Assembly (NCBI GenBank): GCA_029268085.1
Contig: JAJUHD010000008.1
Coordinates: forward strand, 1-26,340
Direction of reading: 5' to 3'
DNA from: Bacillota bacterium
GTDB taxonomy: Bacteria; Bacillota; Clostridia; Oscillospirales; Oscillospiraceae
DNA: 26,340 bases
Position numbers and translations under genes: made by a program. Below are positions 7,095 to 14,488 of the stretch, in pieces (the first letter of the stretch is position 1; the number at the start of each line of letters is the position of its first letter). A model generated the notes under the pieces. That model worked only from the letters and a program-made list of their open reading frames with translations. It was not told the DNA's origin and did no database searches.

Positions 7095-8249
7095 ATGGAA
7101 GAAGAAAAAGCAAAAGAGCTTGTCGTAAAGGCGGGACTCGAGCTTGTTAAGAACGGCCTGATAGCGAGGACATGGGGCAACGTGAGTTGCCGGGTGGACG
7201 ATAAGACCTTTGTTATCACTCCCAGCGGCCGCGCCTATGAGAGCCTGACGCCGGATCAGATCGTGGTCTGTAAAATTGCCGACTGCTCATACGACGGCGA
7301 TATCAAGCCCTCCGGCGAGAGAGGCGTGCATGCGCTTGTCTACCGCGAACGCCCGGACGCGAATTTTGTGATACACACTCACCAGATACAGGCTTCCGCA
7401 GTCAGCGCGATGAACAGAACGGAGATTCCCGCGAGCCTCACAGTTGATGGGGAGTCTGTGCCGATTGCGGAATACGGTCTGCCCAGCACAAAAAAGCTCG
7501 TCAACGGCGTCGCCGCCGCGCTCAAAAGAACCGGAGGCAGGGCTGTAATAATGGCTCGGCACGGCGCGCTCTGCTTCGGTAAAGATGACAGGGAGACCTT
7601 TGATACGGCTCTTGCGCTTGAAAAGGACAGCCGCCGCTATATAGAAAAGGTGTTTATCGAAGCGGGCGGGAAAAAGCCTGAAAGCGAAAAGGACGTTTTT
7701 TCGCTGTATATAGGAGGAGCATCAAGGTTCCCCGATAAGCCTTTAAAGCTGGGCTCAAGCAGGCGCACTGACGGCGGATTCATTCACTCGTTGAACGGAC
7801 ACGAAACAGCTTATCGAGCGGAACAGAAAGTCATGCCGGCTGAAGCCGCGGTGCATGCAGAGATATACAGGCGGCGCAGGGATATAAATTTTATTACCTA
7901 TGCGGACAGCGCCCCGCTGCTTGCGGTTTCCGCCGCGAAGGCACCGCTGGTCGCGATCCTCGATGATTTCGCGCAGATTGAGGGAAGGCACGCACTCTGT
8001 TCAAAGAGCGCATCTCATACGGATGTCGCCGGAGCCCTCGGAAATCGTGACGGTGTGCTGATACCTGAAAGCGGCGCTCTTTGCTGCGGAAAAACGGCGT
8101 CCGACGCCCATGCCGTCCAGCTTGTCATGGAAAAAAATGCATATGCCCAGATAGCCGCAAGCCTGACCGGAAGCCCCCAAAACCTTTCCTTTGCTGATTG
8201 TCTTGTAATGAGAGCGGTTTATAAGCTGAGCTATTCGAAAAAGAAATAG
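7095..8249 (+). CDS. Class II aldolase/adducin family protein with a second, degenerate aldolase-like half
   Basis: A 384-residue protein. Residues 1-195 are a complete class II (zinc-dependent) sugar-phosphate aldolase domain, like FucA or AraD: GNVSCR (28-33), TPSG (42-45), catalytic acid Glu75, and zinc ligands His94 and His96 (HTH) and His156 (ARHGALC). Residues about 245-360 repeat the same fold pattern: AAVHAEIYRRRRDINFITYAD aligns with RGVHALVYRERPDANFVIHTH, and SGALCCGK with HGALCFGK. In this copy the three zinc histidines are Tyr269, Asp271 and Ser326, while a Glu (250) remains. The first domain should cleave a phosphorylated ketose into DHAP and an aldehyde; the second is probably structural or regulatory. 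The gene starts 17 nt after the aminotransferase stop, behind GGAGGT, so the two are co-transcribed and likely share a pathway with the FGGY kinase. Confidence 0.88.
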   Translation: MEEEKAKELVVKAGLELVKNGLIARTWGNVSCRVDDKTFVITPSGRAYESLTPDQIVVCKIADCSYDGDIKPSGERGVHALVYRERPDANFVIHTHQIQASAVSAMNRTEIPASLTVDGESVPIAEYGLPSTKKLVNGVAAALKRTGGRAVIMARHGALCFGKDDRETFDTALALEKDSRRYIEKVFIEAGGKKPESEKDVFSLYIGGASRFPDKPLKLGSSRRTDGGFIHSLNGHETAYRAEQKVMPAEAAVHAEIYRRRRDINFITYADSAPLLAVSAAKAPLVAILDDFAQIEGRHALCSKSASHTDVAGALGNRDGVLIPESGALCCGKTASDAHAVQLVMEKNAYAQIAASLTGSPQNLSFADCLVMRAVYKLSYSKKK

Positions 8250-8280
8250 CACCGGCCGAAATTGCTGCCAATTAAAAATA

Positions 8281-8311
8281 CGCCCTTCCCATTTTTTGAT
8301 AGGGGAGGGCG
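8281..8311. terminator. Bidirectional intrinsic terminator
   Basis: A 10-bp stem CGCCCTTCCC / GGGGAGGGCG (one G-U pair) around an 11-nt loop. The minus-strand product is followed by TATTTTTAAT, so it is strongest for the flavoprotein gene that stops at 8317, but it also lies just after the aldolase gene. Confidence 0.8.
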
Positions 8312-8316
8312 CTCTC

Positions 8317-8934
8317 TTATCGTATAAAATTTGTAACTGCCGGAGATTCCTTTTCAGGCAGGGGAACACCGGCTTTTCTTCCTGCTTCGATGCATCTAAG
8401 TAGCCAGCCCATATTCCTGCCAAGAGTCCTCATTATCTGCATACCCTCAAGGTCCTGCCTGACCTCATCCGGCGTGTTGCCGTGCACCATATTCCAGTAT
8501 TGCGAAGAGACGATTGGCATATTGCGAATAGTAAAATACTTGTTGAGCTGGTCGAGAGCGGCGGTTGAGCCGGCTCTGCGACAGGTAACGATTGCTGCTC
8601 CCGGCTTATAGGCAAGACACTTTCCCGCATAGAAAAATCTGTCAAGAAACGCCGTCAGGCTCCCAGAGGCGGCCGCGTAATGCACAGGCGATCCAAAGAC
8701 AAAGGCATCCGCCGTTTCGGCTAATTCGAGAATGCTGTTGACGCTGTCGTCGTTAAAGATGCAGCGTCCGTTTGCGCATTTGTCACAGCCGATGCAGCCC
8801 CTTATAGGCTGTGTACCGATATGTACGATCTCGGTTTCGATCCCCATTTTGAGAAGTTCCTTTTCAATTTCCTTAAGCGCAGTATATGTGCAGCCTTCCT
8901 TATGGGGACTGCCGTTTATCATAAGGACTTTCAT
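8317..8934 (-). CDS. Iron-sulfur flavoprotein / NADPH-dependent FMN reductase family
   Basis: A 205-residue flavodoxin-fold redox protein. The FMN phosphate loop is seen at NGSPHKEGCT (7-16). A compact cysteine cluster CX2CX2CX4C (Cys47, Cys50, Cys53, Cys58; GCIGCDKCANGRC) matches the [4Fe-4S] motif of the archaeal and clostridial iron-sulfur flavoprotein family (Isf). FGSPVHYAAASGSLTAFLDR (80-99) is the usual second flavin-contacting segment. Members pass electrons from ferredoxin or NAD(P)H to acceptors such as oxygen, peroxide or quinones in anaerobes; the partner here is unknown. The frame extends to 8982, but ATG 8934 has GAGGTG 6 nt upstream and begins directly with the beta-strand MKVLMINGSP. 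It stands alone, with its own promoter. Confidence 0.9.
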   Translation of the reverse strand: MKVLMINGSPHKEGCTYTALKEIEKELLKMGIETEIVHIGTQPIRGCIGCDKCANGRCIFNDDSVNSILELAETADAFVFGSPVHYAAASGSLTAFLDRFFYAGKCLAYKPGAAIVTCRRAGSTAALDQLNKYFTIRNMPIVSSQYWNMVHGNTPDEVRQDLEGMQIMRTLGRNMGWLLRCIEAGRKAGVPLPEKESPAVTNFIR

Positions 8935-8952
8935 TATTACCACCTCATTAAT

Positions 8953-8982
8953 ATTATGCAACATGAATCCATTTTCGGTCAA
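8953..8982 (-). promoter_or_regulatory. Probable promoter of the iron-sulfur flavoprotein gene
   Basis: On the minus strand, TTGACC (8977-8982), an 18-bp spacer and CATAAT (8953-8958), 18 nt upstream of the start codon. Confidence 0.55.
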
Positions 8983-9004
8983 TAATAATCAGGAAATTTA
9001 TATA

Positions 9005-9110
9005 AGTCAAAAGATATAGACACTGCGGCACCGAGTGTCTGAAATATAGACAACGAGAATTTAATGACTGAAATATAAACAGCTTAAAACAAATGTCCAA
9101 AATTTAATCA
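9005..9110. promoter_or_regulatory. Array of four spaced repeats upstream of ohyA
   Basis: Four related elements start at 9005, 9036, 9065 and 9094, spaced 31, 29 and 29 bp (about three helical turns). The clearest copy is TGTCTGAAATATAGACA (9036-9052), itself an inverted repeat TGTCT-N7-AGACA. The third (9065-9081) reads TGACTGAAATATAAACA, the fourth (9094-9110) TGTCCAAAATTTAATCA, and the first (9005-9022) ends in ATATAGACA. A second dyad, AGACACT-N9-AGTGTCT (9018-9040), bridges copies one and two. In-phase spacing upstream of one gene suggests cooperative regulator binding. Sequences resembling 9016-9049 also occur at 19111-19141. Confidence 0.55.
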
Positions 9111-9158
9111 ATTCATTCAATTAGCCTAAAAATGGAACATTTCCGCACTGATTGACTA

Positions 9159-9187
9159 TACAAAATCACGAGGGCTTTCTTTATAAT
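9159..9187 (+). promoter_or_regulatory. Possible ohyA promoter
   Basis: A consensus TATAAT at 9182-9187 has only a weak -35 (TACAAA, 9159-9164) at 17-bp spacing. A poor -35 next to an upstream array of binding sites is consistent with an activator-dependent promoter, but this is inference. Confidence 0.4.
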
Positions 9188-9190
9188 AAA

Positions 9191-9238
9191 ATTTGCAGAC
9201 ATACAAACTGACCATAACAGTGTGGTTTGTAGGCAAAT
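9191..9238 (+). promoter_or_regulatory. Inverted repeat in the ohyA leader
   Basis: Nested arms ATTTGC (9191-9196) / GCAAAT (9233-9238) and TACAAAC (9202-9208) / GTTTGTA (9225-9231). It would form a hairpin in the 5' untranslated RNA, ending 7 nt before the AGGAGG at 9246-9251. It could act as an RNA structure affecting ribosome access or stability, or as a protein-binding dyad just downstream of the promoter. Confidence 0.45.
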
Positions 9239-9258
9239 AAAACTTAGGAGGAGTTCTT

Positions 9259-11028
9259 GTGTATTACAGCAATGGCAATTATGAGGCTTTTGCCCGTCCC
9301 GAAAAGCCCGAAGGCGTTGATAAGAAATCCGCGTATATTGTGGGATCCGGCCTTGCAGGTCTTGCGGCTGCCGCTTTCCTCGTACGTGACGCACAGATGC
9401 CCGGCTCGCACATCCACATCTTCGAATCTGATCCGGTTTCCGGCGGTGCCTGCGACGGCGCTTTCCTTGAAAAGTATGGCTTTGTTTGCCGCGGCGGACG
9501 CGAGATGGAAAACCATTTCGAATGCCTGTGGGATCTGTACCGTTCCGTTCCATCCATTGAGACTCCGGGAGTATCCGTCCTTGACGAATACTACTGGCTT
9601 AATAAGCACGACCCCAACTACTCACTCGAGCGCGCAATTATGAGCGGCGGCGAGAGCGCTCATACCGACGGGAAATTCGATATTACTCCGGGTGCTGCTA
9701 TGCAAATTCTCAAGCTCTTCCTGACTCCCGACAGAGAACTCGATGACAGACCTATGACTGATTTCTTTGACGACGAGTTCTTCAGCACCAACTTTTGGCT
9801 CTACTGGCAGACTATGTTTGCATTCCAGAAGTGGCATTCCGCGCTTGAAATGAAGCTCTATATCCAGCGTTTTATCCATCATATCGGCGGTCTGCCCGAT
9901 TTCAAGGCTCTTAAGTTCACGAAATACAACCAGTATGAGTCCCTCATCCTCCCGTTGCAGAAGTATCTTGAGTCAAACGGTGTTGTTTTCGAATTTAACT
10001 GCACTGTTACGAACATTATTTTCGACATCACACCCGAGAAGAAAGTCGCAAAGCAGATTGTACTTACACGCAACGGTAAAGAAGAGAAGATTAACCTTAC
10101 TGAGGACGATTATGTGTTTGCAACGTTGGGCAGCAATGTCGACAACGCTACCCTCGGAACGAATACTGAAGTTCCCGAACTGAAGGATACACCGGGAACC
10201 GGAAAATCGTGGGAGTTATGGAGAAATATTGCGGCTCAGGATCCTTCCTTCGGCAAGCCGATGAAGTTCTGCGGCAACATCAAGGAGACGCTTTGGGAGT
10301 CCGCTACCACAACCATCGACAAGGAAATTATTCCCTATGTTGAAAAGCTCTGCAAGAGGGAAGTCCTCTCCGGAAAGGTCGTAACCGGCGGCATTATCAC
10401 AGTCAAGGATTCCAAGTGGCTTATGAGCTTCACCTTCAACCGTCAGCCGCACTTCAAGCAGCAGCCTAAGGATAAAGCCTGCGGCTGGATATATGCGCTT
10501 AACTGCTATGTCCCGGGCGATTACATTAAAAAGCCCATCATCGAGTGCAACGGCATCGAGATATGCGAAGAGTGGCTGTATCATATGGGCGTTCCGCAGG
10601 ATAAGATTCACGAGCTTGCGACTAAGCATGCAAGCACAACTCCCTGCATCATGCCTTATGTTACTACATACTTCGTAAACAGAGCTGCCGGAGACCGTCC
10701 GAAGGTAGTTCCCGACGGAGCTGTCAACTTCGGTTTTCTCGGCGAACATGTCGAGACTCCTCGCGATACCGTTTTCACAACCGAATTCGCAGTCCGCACG
10801 GGCATGGAAGCGGTCTATACGCTGCTAAACGTTGACCGCGGCGTTCCCGAGGTCTTCGCATCCGTATACGATGTCCGCGTTCTCATGGAGTCCACCATGA
10901 AACTGATGGACGGAAGAAAACCCCTTGAAGTTTTCCTGCCCGTTCTCCTGCCGATACTCGCGATTGTTAAGGACAAGATTGACAACAACGTCGTCATGGA
11001 TCTGGTCAAGAAATATGGCATGATCTGA
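9259..11028 (+). CDS. ohyA: Oleate hydratase (MCRA family, FAD-dependent)
   Basis: A 589-residue fatty-acid hydratase (EC 4.2.1.53) that adds water to the cis-9 double bond of oleic, palmitoleic or linoleic acid, giving 10-hydroxy fatty acids; this detoxifies unsaturated fatty acids in gut bacteria. The Rossmann FAD site is YIVGSGLAGLAAAAFL (GSGLAG at 29-34) followed by IFESD with Glu56. The family signature RGGREMENHFECLWDL contains Glu82, and Tyr201 lies in KLYIQRF; both match, in motif and number, the catalytic residues I recall for the Staphylococcus aureus enzyme. Length is typical and there is no signal peptide. Translation begins at GTG 9259, 7 nt after AGGAGG. It is transcribed alone and followed by two hairpins. 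The long upstream region with repeats suggests regulation by a fatty-acid-responsive factor, possibly the TetR protein at 19157. Confidence 0.96.
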   Translation: MYYSNGNYEAFARPEKPEGVDKKSAYIVGSGLAGLAAAAFLVRDAQMPGSHIHIFESDPVSGGACDGAFLEKYGFVCRGGREMENHFECLWDLYRSVPSIETPGVSVLDEYYWLNKHDPNYSLERAIMSGGESAHTDGKFDITPGAAMQILKLFLTPDRELDDRPMTDFFDDEFFSTNFWLYWQTMFAFQKWHSALEMKLYIQRFIHHIGGLPDFKALKFTKYNQYESLILPLQKYLESNGVVFEFNCTVTNIIFDITPEKKVAKQIVLTRNGKEEKINLTEDDYVFATLGSNVDNATLGTNTEVPELKDTPGTGKSWELWRNIAAQDPSFGKPMKFCGNIKETLWESATTTIDKEIIPYVEKLCKREVLSGKVVTGGIITVKDSKWLMSFTFNRQPHFKQQPKDKACGWIYALNCYVPGDYIKKPIIECNGIEICEEWLYHMGVPQDKIHELATKHASTTPCIMPYVTTYFVNRAAGDRPKVVPDGAVNFGFLGEHVETPRDTVFTTEFAVRTGMEAVYTLLNVDRGVPEVFASVYDVRVLMESTMKLMDGRKPLEVFLPVLLPILAIVKDKIDNNVVMDLVKKYGMI

Positions 11029-11123
11029 TTTTCAAGTACTTCAGACTTGGCTTTGTTTATGTTAATTGGGCTTATTGAACACTGCTGCAATGGGCTCACT
11101 TTGGCAGAGAATATAAACAACTC

Positions 11124-11153
11124 GGGGGGTAACGGCAAAAGCCGTTGCTCCCC
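11124..11153 (+). terminator. First hairpin after ohyA
   Basis: A 13-bp stem GGGGGGTAACGGC / GCCGTTGCTCCCC (two G-U pairs) closed by an AAAA loop. The following sequence ATCTCCTATTT lacks a clear U-run, so it may stabilise the 3' end rather than terminate by itself. Confidence 0.6.
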
Positions 11154-11186
11154 ATCTCCTATTTACGAGAATAAATGATTTTATAT

Positions 11187-11220
11187 GACGGGCTATGCAA
11201 AAGCCCGTCGTTCTTTATTT
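11187..11220 (+). terminator. Intrinsic terminator of ohyA
   Basis: An 8-bp stem GACGGGCT (11187-11194) / AGCCCGTC (11202-11209) with a 7-nt loop, followed by the T-rich GTTCTTTATTT. It is the second of two tandem hairpins and the more convincing terminator. Confidence 0.8.
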
Positions 11221-11247
11221 GTTTACAATTGAAACCTTCTTTTTGGC

Positions 11248-11276
11248 TTGACAAGTAATAGTATCCATAATATGAT
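11248..11276 (+). promoter_or_regulatory. Strong promoter of the acyltransferase / zinc-ribbon / radical SAM operon
   Basis: Consensus TTGACA (11248-11253), a 17-bp spacer and TATGAT (11271-11276). The predicted start near 11283 leaves a leader of about 80 nt. A 10-bp inverted repeat (AGTATCCATA at 11260-11269, TATGGATACT at 11364-11373) links the promoter spacer with the start of the first gene; its meaning is unclear. Confidence 0.8.
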
Positions 11277-11364
11277 TATTAATATTATATTAGGTGATAA
11301 TTAAAACGGTAAGCACCAACCGGTACAACTCAAAATGTTGCTGTTTAATGATAGGAATTATAAT

Positions 11365-12678
11365 ATGGATACTTACTTGGATACAAATGTAATCGCCCAA
11401 AACATATACGCGTTTCCGCCGACCATGCCCCTCGACAATGCCGCAAAAATATATCCGGCCGCCAGAGGCAGAAGAAGCCCTTCAATGTTCCGCTTATCGA
11501 TGGAACTGACAGAGATTGTCGACCGTAATGTTCTTGAGCTTGCGCTGAAAAATACGTTAAAAAGGATGCCGAGTTTTTCCCAGCATCTGAGGAGAGGATT
11601 CTTCTGGTATCATCTTGAGCACAGGCAGGAAATTCCGCCGATATCCGATGAAATATGCAACCCCTGCGTCTATCTGAACGTAAAAGATAACAAAGGCTTT
11701 CAGTTTCGGGTGAGCTGCTACTGGAAAAGGATTGCGGTTGATTTTTTCCATGTGCTGACCGATGGTACGGGCGGAATGTCATTTCTCAAGACGCTTGTTG
11801 CCGAGTACATCTCATTAAAGCATGAAGTTAAAATTCCGCGCGGAAACGGGATCCTGGATTGCGAAGAAGCTCCGCAGAACACCGAGTACGAGGATAGCTT
11901 TCTGAAATATGCGAAGCCGATGAGAGTCAGCAGGCTAGAAGAACCGGCCTATCACATCAAAGGCACACGAGAGGAGTACGGCGTTATACATATAACAACC
12001 GGCATTATGCCTCTCAGTGAAATACAAGCCAAAGCGAAGGAATATGGGGCCACCGTAAACGAGTTTTTGACTGCTTCGCTTCTGCTCGCAATTCGCAGCA
12101 TTCAACAGAGAGATAAAAATCCTTTTCGGAGGAAACAGCCGGTAAAGGTTTGCATTCCTATTAATCTGAGAAGGCATTTTCCCTCGCACACGCTTCGTAA
12201 CTTTACGTCATATGCAAATCTGGGCATTGCTCCAAAGCTCGGAGATTACACGCTCGAGGAAACGATTGCGCTTATCAGACACGGCATGGCGCTTGAAGCC
12301 AGCAAAAAAATGCTTACCGCAAAGTTCAGCACCAATGTCGCTTCGGAGAGAAACCTGCTTATTAAGCTGACGCCGCTGTTTCTAAAAGACCCGCTCCTGA
12401 AGCTGTATTATTTAATGATCGGCGACAGATATAACAGTGCGACTCTTTCAAACCTGGGTCTCATCAACCTGCCGGATGAAATGGCAAAGTATATTGAACG
12501 CATCAGCTTTATGCTGGGCGCTTGCCTTAATCCGGTGGCCTGTGCCTGTGTCAGCTTCGGCGATAAGCTTTGCTTTAATATCACAAGAACGATCGAAGAG
12601 CCGCTACTAGAAAGGGAGTTTTTCACTATGCTTGCCAGCATGGGAATCCACGTTACGCTTGAAAGCAACCGGAGGTAA
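11365..12678 (+). CDS. Condensation-domain-like acyltransferase (alcohol acetyltransferase / wax-ester-synthase-like)
   Basis: A 437-residue protein of the chloramphenicol-acetyltransferase/condensation superfamily. The catalytic HxxxDG motif is seen as HVLTDG (His129-Gly134) in AVDFFHVLTDGTGGMSFLKTL. The N-terminal IYPAARGRRSPSMFRLSMEL and central KVCIPINLRRHFPSHTLRNF segments are typical of alcohol-acetyltransferase-like proteins, which move an acyl group from CoA or a carrier to an alcohol or amine; acceptor and donor are unknown. No carrier-protein or adenylation domain is present, so it is not part of a normal NRPS module. An upstream ATG at 11335 is in frame but lacks a ribosome binding site; ATG 11365 has AGGA at 11353-11356. 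It is the first gene of a three-gene operon, and its 3' end carries the ribosome binding site of the next gene. Confidence 0.82.
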   Translation: MDTYLDTNVIAQNIYAFPPTMPLDNAAKIYPAARGRRSPSMFRLSMELTEIVDRNVLELALKNTLKRMPSFSQHLRRGFFWYHLEHRQEIPPISDEICNPCVYLNVKDNKGFQFRVSCYWKRIAVDFFHVLTDGTGGMSFLKTLVAEYISLKHEVKIPRGNGILDCEEAPQNTEYEDSFLKYAKPMRVSRLEEPAYHIKGTREEYGVIHITTGIMPLSEIQAKAKEYGATVNEFLTASLLLAIRSIQQRDKNPFRRKQPVKVCIPINLRRHFPSHTLRNFTSYANLGIAPKLGDYTLEETIALIRHGMALEASKKMLTAKFSTNVASERNLLIKLTPLFLKDPLLKLYYLMIGDRYNSATLSNLGLINLPDEMAKYIERISFMLGACLNPVACACVSFGDKLCFNITRTIEEPLLEREFFTMLASMGIHVTLESNRR

Positions 12679-12680
12679 TA

Positions 12681-13382
12681 ATGCATTATTGTTTAAACTG
12701 CGGAATTGAATTAGCACCAACTGAAGACGTATGCCCGCTTTGCTATACACACATGCATACGAAAGCAGACGATACCCATAGAGCCTATCCATCAAATTGC
12801 GAGGCCGTACCGCTCAAGAATCCACATACCGCTTTGGTAGGGCTTATTATTCTTCTAATTCCTAGTCTGTGCTGCTTAGCCATCGATTTTTTTAATGACG
12901 GCCTTATTAGTTGGGTGTTGTATGTTTGGGGGGGCGAAGCCTGTGTGTTTACATATATATTTATCCCCAAACTGTTTAGAAAACTGAAAATAAGCCTTTG
13001 TCTAATTATCTCATCGGCAGTTACTGTGGGCTATCTCTTCCTGATAGGGTATTTGTCAAGCTCTGTTAAATGGGTTTTGCCTCTTGGAATGCCGATAACA
13101 TTTATGACAGGTTTAATGATATTTGCGGTGTTAAGGGTACTAAAAATAAAAAAAGTCTCGAAATTGCTAAAATCTGCTGTTATAATAGGTTTGGCAGGTC
13201 TGTTCGTTATAGCGGTTGAGGCCGTAATAGATATTTATGAACTTGGAACGCTTACCTTAGGATGGGCCTTGCCGGTATTGCTGCCGCTTGCCTGCATTTC
13301 AGCAGCGCTGTTATATATTGAGTATAACAGCGGACTAAAGGACAGACTTCAGCGTGCGGTATATTTGGCATTATATATATAG
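12681..13382 (+). CDS. Zinc-ribbon, multi-pass membrane protein (DUF6320-like)
   Basis: A 233-residue protein of unknown function. The N-terminus is a small zinc ribbon: Cys4 and Cys7 (CLNC), Cys18 and Cys21 (CPLC). After a polar linker (about 25-45) come about six hydrophobic segments, roughly 50-70, 76-95, 103-124, 129-150, 164-186 and 192-213, and a short polar tail. From memory it resembles the family catalogued as DUF6320, which is found beside acetyltransferase-like genes; I could not verify this. The start follows the upstream stop by 2 nt, and its GGAGG lies in the last codons of that gene, so translation is coupled. Codon use looks more AT-rich than in both neighbours. It may present a substrate at the membrane to the two flanking enzymes (inference). 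Confidence 0.8.
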   Translation: MHYCLNCGIELAPTEDVCPLCYTHMHTKADDTHRAYPSNCEAVPLKNPHTALVGLIILLIPSLCCLAIDFFNDGLISWVLYVWGGEACVFTYIFIPKLFRKLKISLCLIISSAVTVGYLFLIGYLSSSVKWVLPLGMPITFMTGLMIFAVLRVLKIKKVSKLLKSAVIIGLAGLFVIAVEAVIDIYELGTLTLGWALPVLLPLACISAALLYIEYNSGLKDRLQRAVYLALYI

Positions 13383-13396
13383 AAAAGGACAGCAGA

Positions 13397-14488
13397 ATGG
13401 ATTTAAACGCATACATAGAACAGGGGATAAGCTCAATAGCCGCCGCCCTTTCGAATTTTTACATTTCCGAAGGTACGGAAAGCGATTTTCTCTCAGCCCT
13501 TGTTCCGCCTCTGATGGCAAGTACAGAGAGAAGAAAGATATTTGAGAAAAACGGAAAGCATATTCCGCCTTTTCTTATAGCGAGCATCGCGTCAAAGTGC
13601 AATCTCTGCTGTGCGGGCTGCTATGCTAGAGCGGGAGGCATGTGCGCGGAGCACCATGAGGAAAAGGAGCTCAGCGCCGACGAGTGGAAAAGGGTGCTTT
13701 CGGAAGCATCTGAACTGGGGGTATCTTTCACTTTGCTTGCGGGAGGGGAGCCCCTGCTGCGCCGCGATATAATAAGTATGGCGGCAGAGCTTCCCAATAT
13801 GATTTTTCCGATATTCACAAACGGGACGCTTCTGGACAGGAACTATCTTGATTTATTTGATAAAAACCGTAATTTGATACCGGTATTCAGTATCGAAGGG
13901 AATTCTGAGGAAACCGATCAGCGCCGCGGGGAAGGCGTCTCGAAGAACATCGAATCCGCCATGACCGGGCTGCACAGCCGTGGAATCCTGTTTGCCGCGT
14001 CGATAACCGTTACGAACAGGAACCTCGGTACGGTAGTAACGAAAGATTTCCTGAAAAACTTGCGGAGCAAGGGCTGCGGCGCAGCTTTCTTCGTTGAGTA
14101 TGTACCGGCGGAACAGGGGACGGAAGGGCTTGTGCTTTCCGATGAGGAAACAGAAAAGCTTAATGAAAAGGTCGCTGGATTCAAGACGGAATTTTCGGAT
14201 ATGAGCATTTTTGCATTCCCGGGTGATGAGAAATACATGGGCGGCTGTCTCGCAGCCGGACGCGGCTTTTTCCATATAAATCCCTTCGGAGCTGCGGAAC
14301 CTTGCCCCTTCTCGCCGTTTTCAAAAATGAATGTCAGGGAATGTTCGGTGCCGGAGATATTGGAATCGGCATTTTTTGAGGAAATCAGGGCAATCAGCAA
14401 AGAAAGTGCGGAACACCATTCCGGCGGATGCACACTCTTTAATCACGAGGACGAGGTCAGAGCGCTTTTAATAAAACAAACCATGTAA
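13397..14488 (+). CDS. Radical SAM enzyme with C-terminal auxiliary-cluster cysteines
   Basis: A 363-residue protein. The radical SAM [4Fe-4S] motif CX3CX2C is present (Cys68, Cys72, Cys75, in KCNLCCAGCYAR), followed by LLAGGEPLLRRD (GGEP 116-119) and a standard barrel with IPVFSIEGNSEETD near residue 161. The C-terminal part has Cys284 (GGCLAAGRG), Cys303 (AEPCPF), Cys316 and Cys345 (GGCTLF), an arrangement like the twitch or SPASM auxiliary cluster of enzymes that modify peptides or other large substrates. No precursor peptide is obvious nearby. The start is ATG 13397, with AAAGGA about 8 nt upstream, and 14 nt separate it from the preceding membrane-protein gene. It is the last gene of the operon and is followed by a strong terminator. 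The substrate is unknown; the fixed company of an acyltransferase and a membrane protein points to a cell-envelope or lipid-linked product. Confidence 0.88.
   Translation: MDLNAYIEQGISSIAAALSNFYISEGTESDFLSALVPPLMASTERRKIFEKNGKHIPPFLIASIASKCNLCCAGCYARAGGMCAEHHEEKELSADEWKRVLSEASELGVSFTLLAGGEPLLRRDIISMAAELPNMIFPIFTNGTLLDRNYLDLFDKNRNLIPVFSIEGNSEETDQRRGEGVSKNIESAMTGLHSRGILFAASITVTNRNLGTVVTKDFLKNLRSKGCGAAFFVEYVPAEQGTEGLVLSDEETEKLNEKVAGFKTEFSDMSIFAFPGDEKYMGGCLAAGRGFFHINPFGAAEPCPFSPFSKMNVRECSVPEILESAFFEEIRAISKESAEHHSGGCTLFNHEDEVRALLIKQTM

Noticed and set aside
9005..9110. Repeats at 29-30-bp spacing taken as a short CRISPR array
   Set aside because: Only about 17 bp per unit is conserved, copies diverge, the spacers are about 12 bp, and no cas gene is present; a regulatory array explains it better.
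9152..9187. TTGACT (9152-9157) and TATAAT (9182-9187) as one ohyA promoter
   Set aside because: The spacer would be 24 bp, far outside the workable 16-18 bp; the TATAAT was instead paired with a weak -35 at low confidence.
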